The notes beneath the pieces are model-generated. The model worked only from the letters and a program-made list of their open reading frames with translations. It was not told the origin of the DNA and ran no database searches. Below are positions 37,158-45,536 of a DNA stretch of 64,000 nt, piece after piece. Within the stretch, counting starts at the first letter, position 1, and every line of letters starts with the position of its first letter. A program made the position numbers and the translations under genes. Origin of the DNA: Vibrio echinoideorum (lineage in GTDB: Bacteria; Pseudomonadota; Gammaproteobacteria; Enterobacterales; Vibrionaceae); NCBI RefSeq assembly GCF_024347455.1, contig NZ_AP025484.1, positions 930,001 through 994,000 on the forward strand, read 5' to 3'.

Positions 37158-38555
37158 ATGACAACTAACATCAACCCTAACTCATCTATGAATAACAAGC
37201 CAGATAGCATCTTACCTCGTATCGTTAAACTTGGTTTGCCTGTGGCTTTGCAAAGTGCGCTGGTTGCTATTCTTGCCCTTGCTGACGTCTTAATGGTCAG
37301 TGATTTTGGAATGGAAGCAGCAGCCGCTGTGGGAATTGCATCAAAATGGCACTTCGTTGCTATTATGATTATGGCAGGGTTGGCCTCGGCAAACGGTACA
37401 TTAGTCGCTCAATACTGGGGAAAGAATGACCGTAAAAGCGCACGTACTGTGTCATCCATAGCAATGGTTTTTGGCTTAAAAGTTCTGTTGCCTGTCACTG
37501 CAATCATCACTCTTGGTTCTCAGTTTTTAATGATGTTGCAAACCAGCGATCAAACCGTGATTGAGCTTGGTGCGACTTACCTTTGGTACGGCTTCCCTGT
37601 TCTGCTGCTGACTCATATTGTGGTCGTGGTAGAAGCGAGCATGCGATCTTCAGGTGACACCGTAACTCCACTATTATTAGGCGGCGTTACCATCGCACTC
37701 AACATTGCGTTGAACTTCGTTCTTATTAAAGGTGCTTTCGGCATTCCAGCAATGGGCGTCGCGGGTGCGGCATTGGCGACAACTTTAGCGCGATTGATTC
37801 AAGTCGGCTTGATGTATAGTTACATGCGTATACGTAAACACTGGCTGTTAACCACCCCAAGCTCACCACATCGTCCGTCATTGTGGCTGTCTTACCGTCG
37901 CATTGCTTTGCCGTTGACGATGAATGCTGTGTTGTGGGCAATGGGCACCATGGCATATCAAATGATTTTCGGTCACATGGGCACGACTGAGCTTGCAGTG
38001 TTCTCGATGCTCGCACCATTTGAATCGCTGTGTTACTCAATATTCTTTGGTATTTCGGTGGCGTGTTCAGTATTGCTTGGTCACTCACTCGGCCGTGATG
38101 AATTTGATGACGCAATGAGCATGGGTCTGACGTTCATAAAAGCGGTGATTGGGTTTGGCGCGGTTGTCGGCCTTCTTCTCTTCCTAGGCAAAGAGCACGT
38201 ATTGAGTTGGCTGAACTTAACAGACGATAAGTTATATCCACTCGCCGCGCCAGCAATGATGATCATGTGCTTTGCTGTCGTAATTCGCATGCTAAACATG
38301 GTGATCATTAACGGTATTATTCGTGCTGGTGGTGATAACGCTTTTTGCCTGCGAATGGATTTCATTGCGATGTGGATGGTGGGTATTCCAGTATGTGTTT
38401 ACGGCGCGTTTGTCGCTGGATGGGATTTCAAATACATCTATGGTTTGATGTTGGTAGAAGAAGTAATGAAGTTAGCTATATGCTCACACCGTTACTTGAG
38501 CCGACGCTGGATCAACAACCTGACGGTTACCTACGAAGAACCACAAACTGCGTAG
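37158..38555 (+). CDS. MATE-family multidrug/Na+ efflux transporter
   Basis: A 465-residue membrane protein with 12 hydrophobic helices in two similar halves, each beginning with a PxxLQS / PLTMNA-type motif (GLPVALQSALVAILALADVL and ALPLTMNAVLWAMGTMAYQM). It belongs to the NorM/DinF superfamily, which exports drugs or dyes in exchange for Na+ or H+. SD GGAGA lies 5 bp before the ATG. Control by the divergent AraC regulator is probable. Confidence 0.9.
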   Translation: MTTNINPNSSMNNKPDSILPRIVKLGLPVALQSALVAILALADVLMVSDFGMEAAAAVGIASKWHFVAIMIMAGLASANGTLVAQYWGKNDRKSARTVSSIAMVFGLKVLLPVTAIITLGSQFLMMLQTSDQTVIELGATYLWYGFPVLLLTHIVVVVEASMRSSGDTVTPLLLGGVTIALNIALNFVLIKGAFGIPAMGVAGAALATTLARLIQVGLMYSYMRIRKHWLLTTPSSPHRPSLWLSYRRIALPLTMNAVLWAMGTMAYQMIFGHMGTTELAVFSMLAPFESLCYSIFFGISVACSVLLGHSLGRDEFDDAMSMGLTFIKAVIGFGAVVGLLLFLGKEHVLSWLNLTDDKLYPLAAPAMMIMCFAVVIRMLNMVIINGIIRAGGDNAFCLRMDFIAMWMVGIPVCVYGAFVAGWDFKYIYGLMLVEEVMKLAICSHRYLSRRWINNLTVTYEEPQTA

Positions 38556-38574
38556 CCTTCTATGTTTAATTCCT

Positions 38575-38624
38575 TTGGTTTAAGCCCTTGGTTTAAGCCC
38601 TTGGTTTAAGCCCTTGGTTTAAGC
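38575..38624. repeat. 13-bp tandem repeat (TTGGTTTAAGCCC)3.8
   Basis: Three exact copies of TTGGTTTAAGCCC and most of a fourth begin 20 bp after the MATE stop codon. Confidence 0.95.
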
Positions 38625-38633
38625 ACCGAATAG

Positions 38634-38676
38634 AAACATGAAAAGGTCTGAGCAATCAGACCTTTTCATGTTTTTG
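38634..38676. terminator. Strong hairpin terminator between MATE and ygbA-like genes
   Basis: An 18-bp perfect stem (38634-38651 and 38656-38673, core AAAAGGTCTGA/TCAGACCTTTT) closed by a GCAA tetraloop, with TTTTT on the plus side and a shorter A-run on the other. It terminates both convergent genes. Confidence 0.9.
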
Positions 38677-38691
38677 TCTTTCCAGATATCA

Positions 38692-39087
38692 TTACTTCTT
38701 ATTCATTCGGATATGACGATTAGACACATTCGGCAGTGGCTTCTCTGGCACTTTCCGTTTCTCATGAATCAAATGCCTGATCGCTAAAATCGGATGCTTG
38801 AGTAGCATTCTTGGCCCAGCATAACGCATCACCAAACGCATTTGCTCTTTCGGGTCAGGTTTATAGCAGTGAATCGGACACTTATTGCAGGTTGGCTTCG
38901 CCTCGCCATAAGGACATCTATCGAGTCGTGTCTCGGCATAACGTAAAAGTTGCTCACACTCTTCACATAACGAATTGATCTGACGAACCGCACCGTGGTG
39001 ATCTTTACAATAGATGTGCACCATAGCGATAACGGTTTTGTACTCGGTTGCGAGTCCGCCTTGCAGAATATTGTTATGTTGAAACAT
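38692..39087 (-). CDS. YgbA-family (nitrous-oxide-stimulated promoter) protein
   Basis: A 131-residue soluble protein with a Cys-rich core: Cys in SLCEECEQLLRYAE, DRCPYGEAKPTCNKCPIHCYKP, then QMRLVMRYAGPRMLLKHPILAIRHL. This matches the YgbA_NO family (PF11756), whose gene is induced by nitric oxide through NsrR in enterics. The Cys layout suggests a metal or Fe-S centre; function is unproven. It follows a GNAT gene by 2 bp, so the two may be co-transcribed. Confidence 0.85.
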   Translation of the reverse strand: MFQHNNILQGGLATEYKTVIAMVHIYCKDHHGAVRQINSLCEECEQLLRYAETRLDRCPYGEAKPTCNKCPIHCYKPDPKEQMRLVMRYAGPRMLLKHPILAIRHLIHEKRKVPEKPLPNVSNRHIRMNKK

Positions 39088-39089
39088 GA

Positions 39090-39605
39090 TTAATTACTCA
39101 GTGATAGACCGTACAGGTTGAGGTTGACGCTTTCACTTAATACGTCCTCGACTCGTTCGAACACAAAGCCTAACTTAGTAAGCAATGCAATGCTTCGAAT
39201 ATTATCAGAGGTCGTGATGGCAACTAAATGATCGATATCAGCATTATGTTGAGCTTGTTCAATTATCGCTTGTGCCGCTTCCTTTGCAAAACCTTGCCCA
39301 TACACTTCAGGTACAAAACCATAACTAATATCATGCGCCTCTAATGTGTCTCTTTTAATCAAACCACAGACACCGATTGGCGTTGAAGAGGCTTTGATTT
39401 CGACCATCAGTAAACACACACCCTTCTCTCTATACATCTTAAGAATGTTGTTTTCGATGTATTCAACAGCCTTGCTAGTATCAGTGATTTCCTTGTTTCC
39501 AATGTAACGCAAGAAATCTTCTGAGCTATATAATCGCTGAATAAACGCCGCATCTTGAGATGCGATCATTCTTAATCGTAAGCGTGCGGTTTCGACTGCC
39601 TGCAT
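39090..39605 (-). CDS. GNAT-family acetyltransferase (RimJ-like)
   Basis: A 171-residue GNAT protein: TARLRLRMIASQDAAFIQRL at the start, GVCGLIKRD (beta4), DISYGFVPEVYGQGFAKEAA (acetyl-CoA loop Q-G-F-A) and NIRSIALLTKLGFVFERVED. It acetylates an amino group; substrate unknown. The frame is open to 39677, but the ATG at 39603-39605 has AAGGAAA upstream and fits family length. Confidence 0.83.
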   Translation of the reverse strand: MQAVETARLRLRMIASQDAAFIQRLYSSEDFLRYIGNKEITDTSKAVEYIENNILKMYREKGVCLLMVEIKASSTPIGVCGLIKRDTLEAHDISYGFVPEVYGQGFAKEAAQAIIEQAQHNADIDHLVAITTSDNIRSIALLTKLGFVFERVEDVLSESVNLNLYGLSLSN

Positions 39606-39702
39606 AGTGATATTTTCCTTGCTGGATAGCATGTAAATATTGAGTTCTAGATCTAAAATGATTATCCTCCACCGCATAAACTAAATACAAGGCTATGCAG
39701 CA

Positions 39703-39903
39703 ATGAACCGTAAGAAAAAAATCAATCAAATTCTAAAGAAAAGACAGAAACAAGCGACTTCTAAACTGCATGGTAGCAACAAACCTCGCTATATTTCTAA
39801 AGCTGACCGCGCAAAAATGGAAGCTGAAGAGCAAGCAGAAGGCACGGTAGAGTCTACAGTAGAAGCTGGTATAGAAACTGAAGAGACAAAAGCTGCAGAG
39901 TAA
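39703..39903 (+). CDS. Small basic/acidic protein (DUF2986 family)
   Basis: A 66-residue protein with a very basic N-terminal half (MNRKKKINQILKKRQKQATS, then KPRYISKADRAKME) and an acidic Glu-rich tail (EEQAEGTVESTVEAGIETEE). The N-terminal half matches DUF2986, common in Vibrio and Shewanella, as I recall it; function unknown. The charge suggests nucleic-acid binding, an inference only. A bidirectional terminator follows. Confidence 0.75.
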   Translation: MNRKKKINQILKKRQKQATSKLHGSNKPRYISKADRAKMEAEEQAEGTVESTVEAGIETEETKAAE

Positions 39904-39960
39904 GTTTTAAGCTAGCAGACTTCTTTCCCAACACTCTACCCAGAGCCAACGGACAAGAAC

Positions 39961-39992
39961 AAAAAAGCAGCCTCTATTTGGGCTGCTTTTTT
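39961..39992. terminator. Bidirectional terminator, DUF2986 gene and iron operon
   Basis: A 12-bp perfect stem AAAAAAGCAGCC/GGCTGCTTTTTT with an 8-nt loop; serves the plus gene ending at 39903 and the minus operon ending at 40030. Confidence 0.92.
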
Positions 39993-40029
39993 GATCCTAC
40001 CGTTTTGAACTAGCGACTAGGCTATTTTA

Positions 40030-40953
40030 TTAACCTTTGAAAGGTTCAACTTCCCAGCGTCCGAACGGCGCTTTTGTATTAATGCCTGCACTTCCCCAAC
40101 GGTCTACCGAGTCTACAACAAGAATTCGCTCATTCGGTACCAGCGACTTAATCAACGTCGTTGGCTTTTTCGCTGTGACTAACCATAACGCGTCGTCTTC
40201 TGAAAACATCGCTTTGAGTTTCGCTTTATCTTGCTCTGTCCATTCAAGCTCAGCTTTGAACATACGCTCTTCAACAAACAGTTGGCTGCCCGAAGCAAAA
40301 TCTTCCAAGCTTTCTGAAAGCAACAACACTGAATCTACGTCGTTATCCAGCAATACCGCTTGTTGCTTGTTAATCAGCTCGCGAACATCAAGCATCACAC
40401 GTTGTAAGTTGCTATCAATTGTCTTTGCTTGCGCCGGCCACAATAACTTAAAGTCATCAGCCACAATTGCCGCCATACGCGTTAAGTTAGTTGGGTTTAA
40501 CCACGCGAACTTAGACACATCACCACTCGATAACGTCAGCGCTGCAACACCTTGCGCGCGCGGTGTAATCGCTTGAGCCGCATCCACCTCAACCAAACGG
40601 ATGTTTCCCTGCCTTGCGTATACAAAAGTAGGGTCAGCTTGCCAGATGGACGACAGCGTTACTGCTACAGTTGCCTTTTCACCTGATTTAAGCACCTTGT
40701 TTGAACCCTTAGTACCAAACCAGTTAGGCAGACGATCAATACCGTAGCGTTTCGGCGGTAGATATTCAGTCGTAATATCGGTGCCTTTGGTTAGCTCTGT
40801 CGCCAACGCATAAGTCACAGGCGTACTGGTGAGGATATCCTCTGCATTAACGTTGAAAGATACTATTGAGCCACCTAACAACACACCACCAAGAGTACTC
40901 ACTTGAGCCATTGCTTTGAGTGAACTTGAGATTCGATTCATTAAAGAAGTCAT
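40030..40953 (-). CDS. Second periplasmic substrate-binding protein, histidine-free ZnuA-like (FpvF-like)
   Basis: A 307-residue exported protein with an N-terminal signal ending near FNVNA (about 37). It is the last gene of a metal-type ABC operon and keeps the cluster-A binding-protein layout, seen in KFAWLNPTNLTRMAAIVADD, the equivalent of the family's H-x-W-L-x-P motif. The metal-ligand His is Phe here, and I find no histidine anywhere in the chain; the NPH motif is also gone. It therefore cannot bind metal in the usual way. In the P. aeruginosa FpvCDEF system a second binding protein in the same position binds the siderophore rather than the metal. A conserved-looking YLPPKRYGIDRLPNW near 60 could form another site. 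It starts 2 bp after the permease gene. Confidence 0.65.
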   Translation of the reverse strand: MTSLMNRISSSLKAMAQVSTLGGVLLGGSIVSFNVNAEDILTSTPVTYALATELTKGTDITTEYLPPKRYGIDRLPNWFGTKGSNKVLKSGEKATVAVTLSSIWQADPTFVYARQGNIRLVEVDAAQAITPRAQGVAALTLSSGDVSKFAWLNPTNLTRMAAIVADDFKLLWPAQAKTIDSNLQRVMLDVRELINKQQAVLLDNDVDSVLLLSESLEDFASGSQLFVEERMFKAELEWTEQDKAKLKAMFSEDDALWLVTAKKPTTLIKSLVPNERILVVDSVDRWGSAGINTKAPFGRWEVEPFKG

Positions 40954-40955
40954 GA

Positions 40956-41831
40956 TTATGCCTTTCTTACAATTCGGTATAGCGTTGCCGCTAGGAAAAA
41001 GGTCGCAGAAACGATAATGATTGAAGCGCCCGATGGCACTGGCAGTTTAAGTTCCATAGGTAACACCGTTCCGACCAAACACGCGATGGTTGCCAACAAT
41101 GCAGACAGCAAAACAAAGCTGCCCATGCGCTTAGTCAGCAACCGAGCGGTAGCGCCAGGTATTAACAACAATGCGCCAACCAGAACAGCACCCACAATCT
41201 TCACTGCTGCAATTGTCACTAAGGTGATCATCATGACAAACAAGTAGTCGTAGAAACTTGTGTTATAGCCACGAACCTTGGCAATATCAGGGCTGATACA
41301 AGTCAATAGAATGCGGTTGAACGTCGGGATTAAGAGCAAAATGATGAGTGCGCAACTGCCTGCGAGAATGGCTAAGTCTTGATCTGTTACCGTTAGAATC
41401 GAACCAAACAACACGTTCTCAAGCATGTGAATATTAATTTTACGTGCCACGTACATCAGCAATGCCGCGCCGACTGCCAACGCTAGAGCTAGAAAAACAC
41501 CTACTAAGGTATCGTATGGCACGTTGGTTCTATTTCTTACGAAGTGAAGAAGCAAAGCGAAGATCATACAGAAGCTAAACAAGCCAATAATTGGGTTTTC
41601 TGGTGGCTCACCAAGCAGAACACCGATAGCGATACCGGTTAAAGCCGCGTGGCCGACAGCTTCAGAGAAGAAAGCCAGACGCTTTGCAATCACCAAAGTA
41701 CCAAGGCCACCTAGTAACGGGCCCAGTAATAATGCGGCAACCAGTGCATTCACCATGAACGCATACATGAAGCTGTCTGATAACCAACCCGCTTCAACAC
41801 CACTTACGGCAAGTTGTCGTAACCATTCCAT
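40956..41831 (-). CDS. Metal-type ABC transporter permease (ZnuB/FpvE-like)
   Basis: A 291-residue ABC-3 family permease with eight or nine hydrophobic helices. Family marks: GGLGTLVIAKRLAFFSEAVGHAALTGIAIG (coupling region) and KIVGAVLVGALLLIPGATARLL. It moves Mn, Zn or Fe ions with the ATPase encoded just upstream; the start codon overlaps the end of that gene by one base. Order SBP-ATPase-permease-SBP mirrors FpvCDEF. Confidence 0.88.
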   Translation of the reverse strand: MEWLRQLAVSGVEAGWLSDSFMYAFMVNALVAALLLGPLLGGLGTLVIAKRLAFFSEAVGHAALTGIAIGVLLGEPPENPIIGLFSFCMIFALLLHFVRNRTNVPYDTLVGVFLALALAVGAALLMYVARKINIHMLENVLFGSILTVTDQDLAILAGSCALIILLLIPTFNRILLTCISPDIAKVRGYNTSFYDYLFVMMITLVTIAAVKIVGAVLVGALLLIPGATARLLTKRMGSFVLLSALLATIACLVGTVLPMELKLPVPSGASIIIVSATFFLAATLYRIVRKA

Positions 41832-42565
41832 TACGCAACCGCCTTCGATTTGGCGATGGTTGCACCACTGCTGTAGTGCTGGAACAAGCTTTCAATTTTA
41901 CTTGGATGCAACACTTGTTCATGCGAACCACTATCAACTAAGAATCGATTCACAACATGTACATTGGCTTCAAGGCGACGCACCGCGGTTACATCGTGGT
42001 GAACGGCAAGAATCGTACGGCCTTCATCAACGCATTCACGAATTAACGATTCAAGATAACGAACGCCCTGCTCGTCCATACCTGTTGTCGGTTCGTCCAG
42101 CATCAACAAACTTGGGTTATCCAGTAGAGCTTGAGCAAACAATACACGTTGCTGTTCACCACCCGATAACTGCCCCATACGGCGGTCGCTACGAGTTGCC
42201 ATACCCACGCGATCCAATTGCGCTAGTGCAAGATCCAACTGCTTGGACTTACGACGCCAAAATAGCGGAATTCGAGTTTGGTTAAGCAGTACGAAATCCA
42301 TTACCGTTAGAGGTAAGCTAGATTCGAAGGTCGCTTTTTGAGGGACATAACCAATACTTGGCTTTTCAGGCCAATGAATATCGATTTGCCCAGAGAAAGG
42401 AGTGAGGCCAAGTACAGAGCGCAGCAAAGATGTTTTGCCTCCGCCATTTGGCCCCATGATAACATGGCACTCGCCCGCTTTGAGTTCTAGTGATATGTCA
42501 TCAAGAATCACGTTGTTGTCGTATTGCAGACCGAGTTGATTGATTGAAATTGATGGGCCGAGCAT
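41831..42565 (-). CDS. Metal-type ABC transporter ATP-binding protein (ZnuC/FpvD-like)
   Basis: A 244-residue ATPase: Walker A MGPNGGGKTSLL near 37-48, Q-loop YVPQKATF, signature QLSGGEQQRVLFAQAL, Walker B SLLMLDEPTTGMD, and switch His in AVHHD. It belongs to the zinc/manganese/iron cluster. It begins within the stop codon of the binding-protein gene (TAATG), indicating coupled translation. Confidence 0.92.
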   Translation of the reverse strand: MLGPSISINQLGLQYDNNVILDDISLELKAGECHVIMGPNGGGKTSLLRSVLGLTPFSGQIDIHWPEKPSIGYVPQKATFESSLPLTVMDFVLLNQTRIPLFWRRKSKQLDLALAQLDRVGMATRSDRRMGQLSGGEQQRVLFAQALLDNPSLLMLDEPTTGMDEQGVRYLESLIRECVDEGRTILAVHHDVTAVRRLEANVHVVNRFLVDSGSHEQVLHPSKIESLFQHYSSGATIAKSKAVA

Positions 42566-43500
42566 TATGCATTCCCGCTTTTAGCTTGGTTAGCCGCCGC
42601 AAATTTCATTGCTTCGATTAACGTTTCTAAGTTCTTCTTCATTTCAACCTCCACTTTATCGTCCTCATATTCGCCATGCGTCATGTGAGAAAAACGGTAA
42701 AGCTGCACGCCTGTTTCCGCTTCAATGGTGTCAACAAAACGGTTTGGCATGTTGAGCTCATAGAACAGAACATCAATACCCGATGCGCGGATCTTTTCGA
42801 TCGTATCTTGCAGTTGGCTCGCACTTGGTTCAACACCGTGTGCAGGCTCAATCACCGCCGCGACATCTACACCAAACTCTTGAAGGATATAGCCGTAAGC
42901 ATTGTGCGTAGTCGCTACTTTCATGCCTGAAGTGTCTAGCTCACCTAATGACAACATCGCATCACGCTTCATAAAGCGAAATTGCTTGGCGTATTTACGT
43001 GCGTTCTTGCGATAAAACGCAGCGTTGTCTGGGTCGAGCTTAGAGACTTCGCTCGCGATGGTGTAAACCTTTTGAATCGTTGTCGAAAGACCAACAAACG
43101 TATGCGGGTTCACGGCACCTTGACCAACAGATTGGCCTAATGCTGGAAGCAAAGGCACTTCTTTGTTCGCTTCGATTACCACTAAATCATCACGTTGCGC
43201 GGCTGAAATCACTTTTAGTGCGAAGTCATCATGACCAATACCGTTTACCACGATCGCATCCATCTGGCTCAATCGCTTCAAATCATTGGGTTGTGGCAAG
43301 TAGTTATGCGGATTAAAACCAGCATCAACCAATGGAAGGATGTTCACTTTGTCACCCACCACGGCTTTTACATAGCTGTAGTAAGGTTGAAGCGTGATAC
43401 CAATCGTTAGCTTGTCGCTGTCGATCTTGTATTCTTTTGCCAATGCATTGGGTGTCATTAACACCGCCAATAACGACATGAACAGAGTCATAATTCGCAT
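42565..43500 (-). CDS. Metal-binding periplasmic protein, ZnuA-like (FpvC-like)
   Basis: A 311-residue cluster-A substrate-binding protein with signal peptide ending near TPNALA. Metal ligands are all present: His in GFNPHNYLPQP, His in AVNPHTFVG, His in TTHNAYGYIL, and an acidic site near FYELNMPNR. The His-Asp-rich loop of true ZnuA zinc scavengers is absent, so iron or manganese is as likely as zinc. The frame is open to 43527, but the ATG at 43498-43500 begins the signal and has AAGAG 8 bp upstream. Heads the SBP-ATPase-permease-SBP unit. Confidence 0.88.
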   Translation of the reverse strand: MRIMTLFMSLLAVLMTPNALAKEYKIDSDKLTIGITLQPYYSYVKAVVGDKVNILPLVDAGFNPHNYLPQPNDLKRLSQMDAIVVNGIGHDDFALKVISAAQRDDLVVIEANKEVPLLPALGQSVGQGAVNPHTFVGLSTTIQKVYTIASEVSKLDPDNAAFYRKNARKYAKQFRFMKRDAMLSLGELDTSGMKVATTHNAYGYILQEFGVDVAAVIEPAHGVEPSASQLQDTIEKIRASGIDVLFYELNMPNRFVDTIEAETGVQLYRFSHMTHGEYEDDKVEVEMKKNLETLIEAMKFAAANQAKSGNA

Positions 43501-43545
43501 AGTAAATCTCTTATTATTAGTGAGCATTTTTGTAAGCCGGATTGT

Positions 43546-44157
43546 TTAATGAGAAGAAGCATCATGCTGTTCAACTTCTGATTCATTGACGACCATTTTC
43601 CAGCCCGCTGACTCAAGTGTGTGTTGATCAAAAGTACTGGGCTGTTCTGCTACTCCACCGAAGTAGATCCAGATTTCAGGAGAGACGCTGTTCGCGTTTA
43701 AAATAAACGAGTCTGCAAAGCCATGTTCGCTTGGTGCAGTATCTTCACTTGATGTAGCTTGTTCACTTGGTATAGCGTATTCGCTTGGCGTCGAAAAGTA
43801 ATAACCACGCTCGTCCAATAACCAATTATGAGAACCTTTGCGCTTCCAACTCTGGTCTTCAACGAAAGGCGCGACCCATTCATCCTTAAGTGACACAACA
43901 CTCGGCCATTCGCCGTCTAAGTCCATACGCAGATCACGAACCTCTTCGTGCGCCAAACGTAGCTCTGATAACATCGCCAGGTTTTCTTGCTCAACATCAG
44001 TCACCAAGACTTGGTGATCAAGTACCGCTTTCACGTTGGATTCTGCCTGATGAAATGGGATAGCGACCGTGGCAAAGCTCAAGATGAATACAATGATCAG
44101 CCCTACCCATTTGCCTTCTCTGCCACCCGTATCAGCACGTACGCCTTGAATCATCAT
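43546..44157 (-). CDS. Single-pass inner-membrane protein with 6-residue repeats (DUF6162-like)
   Basis: A 203-residue protein with one TM helix (VGLIIVFILSFATVAIPFHQ, about 18-37); the rest is predicted periplasmic with a coiled segment (ENLAMLSELRLAHEEVRDLR). Residues 121-144 are four imperfect 6-residue repeats (SEYAIP, SEQATS, SEDTAP, SEHGFA), encoded by an 18-bp DNA repeat. The C-terminal part (PEIWIYFGGVAEQPST) looks folded. I think it is related to DUF6162, a family found in iron/metal operons, but am not sure. It overlaps the preceding gene by 4 bp and precedes the binding-protein gene, so it works in this operon; a partner of the ABC or reductase step is an inference. Confidence 0.65.
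   Translation of the reverse strand: MMIQGVRADTGGREGKWVGLIIVFILSFATVAIPFHQAESNVKAVLDHQVLVTDVEQENLAMLSELRLAHEEVRDLRMDLDGEWPSVVSLKDEWVAPFVEDQSWKRKGSHNWLLDERGYYFSTPSEYAIPSEQATSSEDTAPSEHGFADSFILNANSVSPEIWIYFGGVAEQPSTFDQHTLESAGWKMVVNESEVEQHDASSH
43726..43797. repeat. In-frame 18-bp minisatellite
   Basis: Four diverged copies with an 18-bp period (first lines TTCGCTTGGTGCAGTATC, TTCACTTGATGTAGCTTG, TTCACTTGGTATAGCGTA) give the 6-residue repeats of the membrane protein encoded here. Confidence 0.85.
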
Positions 44158-44489
44158 TTCTCGCTGATCTCAACAACGTCGACTTCAACAGGAAACTCAT
44201 GGCCTGAATCGAATACGAGGTAAAACTCAGTATCGGGGTTCGGAAATTCAACGATAGAGCGCTTATCTGTCATCTCTTTTGCAATCAAGTTGTCTTCGTA
44301 ATCGTACATCTCAACCGCGTAATCAATCGCTTTACTACCATCAGAGTAACCCGCTTCACAGGCCACGGTTTTATCTTCAAACCAGCAACTCATCAGTGGA
44401 AAGTGTGCTTGCGCAGGTAATGCAGCGAAACCAAGTCCCAGTGCTAAGCATGGAGTGATTATCGATTTTAGTTTTGTTTTTATTGTCAT
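44154..44489 (-). CDS. Small exported protein of the iron/metal operon
   Basis: A 111-residue periplasmic protein. Signal MTIKTKLKSIITPCLALGLG, cleaved after PAQA; the mature protein starts HFPLMSCWFEDKTVACEAGYSDG and continues as a small beta-rich domain with two Cys (SCWF and VACE) that may pair. It fits between the DUF4198 gene and the single-pass membrane protein (4-bp overlap), so it belongs to the operon. I recognise no named family. The ATG at 44487-44489 has AGGG about 9 bp upstream; the longer frame to 44549 is not needed. Confidence 0.7.
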   Translation of the reverse strand: MTIKTKLKSIITPCLALGLGFAALPAQAHFPLMSCWFEDKTVACEAGYSDGSKAIDYAVEMYDYEDNLIAKEMTDKRSIVEFPNPDTEFYLVFDSGHEFPVEVDVVEISEK

Positions 44490-44605
44490 GGTTCGTACCC
44501 TAGCCACAGTGCAAATTCTCAGAAGTAAACTGAGCGATAAAGGGCTCAAATGAGCCCTTAAGTTTTTTGGTCGTTTAATCAGGGATCGAGCCCCGATATC
44601 ACCGA

Positions 44606-45442
44606 TTATTGAAGCAGTGTTTCGAACGTTAAGTGAACGTTCGCGCTCGCTTTATCAGCCAGTGGGTTATCAATCAACTCACCTTTGTAGTTAGCTTTCA
44701 TTACGTAACGACCCGCTACGTCTGGAGTAAACGTAATTTCACCGTTCTCATCGCTCACTACATCAATCTGCTCTTGGTGGTTGCGATAAAGCGTGCCTTC
44801 ACGAGTGATCTCCGCTTTTACATCTTTCTGGATTTCACCGTTGTAGAAGAATTGGAATGTCACCGGTTCGCCTTCAATGATGTCTGAAGGGTGCGTTACT
44901 GGCTTCATTTCAAGTAGCTTACCTTCAATCTTAAATACTGAATCCGATGGCTTACCCACTGTGATGTAGCTTTCTGCACGGGTGAAACTGATTTGTGTTA
45001 CCACGTCACGCGACTTTTCAGGAAGCACAGAGTCACGTTCCGCTTTGTTTGCTTTAATCCATTTCACTGTGTCACGACGACCGGCCTTGTATTGCGTGTA
45101 GTAAGAAGGCTCATTGTTGATCGCCACTTTGTGCGTGCCTTCTTCTTCAAAGTAGAAATCAAAGATTGAACGACGTTTACCGCGAATAACAAAGTTTGGA
45201 CGCTCGCTGCGACCGTCTGGCATGATGACATGAGCGTTTTCACTGCCTGCTGGCTTATCGAAAACGAACGTACCGTGAGATGCAGTCACGTCGAACGTTA
45301 GCCAGTCACCGCCTTCTTTAGACACGGTAAAGTGAGACGGCAGGATCCAACGCGGGTGAGCTTGCGCTGCAGTCGTTGCTGCGAGTCCGAATGCCATCAC
45401 ACTCGCTAGAGCAAGTGCTTTGATTTTTGTTTGTTTCATCAT
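44606..45442 (-). CDS. DUF4198 periplasmic protein
   Basis: A 278-residue exported protein. The signal runs to TAAQA, and the mature start is HPRWILPSHFTVSKEGGDWL, the usual opening of DUF4198 (a family once tagged as periplasmic Co/Ni transport component). Ig-like beta strands follow: GTFVFDKPAGSENAHVI, FDFYFEEEGTHKVAI, FQFFYNGEIQKDVKAEI and GRYVMKANYKGE. It sits with DUF2271 and PepSY proteins, a trio repeatedly found beside TonB-dependent receptors. Exact role unknown; a scaffold for metal or siderophore handling is an inference. The start is chosen at 45440-45442 (GGA upstream), with another ATG next to it. Confidence 0.85.
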   Translation of the reverse strand: MMKQTKIKALALASVMAFGLAATTAAQAHPRWILPSHFTVSKEGGDWLTFDVTASHGTFVFDKPAGSENAHVIMPDGRSERPNFVIRGKRRSIFDFYFEEEGTHKVAINNEPSYYTQYKAGRRDTVKWIKANKAERDSVLPEKSRDVVTQISFTRAESYITVGKPSDSVFKIEGKLLEMKPVTHPSDIIEGEPVTFQFFYNGEIQKDVKAEITREGTLYRNHQEQIDVVSDENGEITFTPDVAGRYVMKANYKGELIDNPLADKASANVHLTFETLLQ

Positions 45443-45536
45443 GTTCAATTCCATTATTTATAATTGTTAGCCGTGTCGCTCTATCTGAGCCTACGATGAC
45501 TGCTGTCTATTCTGTTCAGTTTGCTATTCGCACTTG

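Noticed and set aside
40037..40576. 179-codon ORF antisense to the second SBP
   Set aside because: Shadow of a well-supported operon gene; no SD and no domain.
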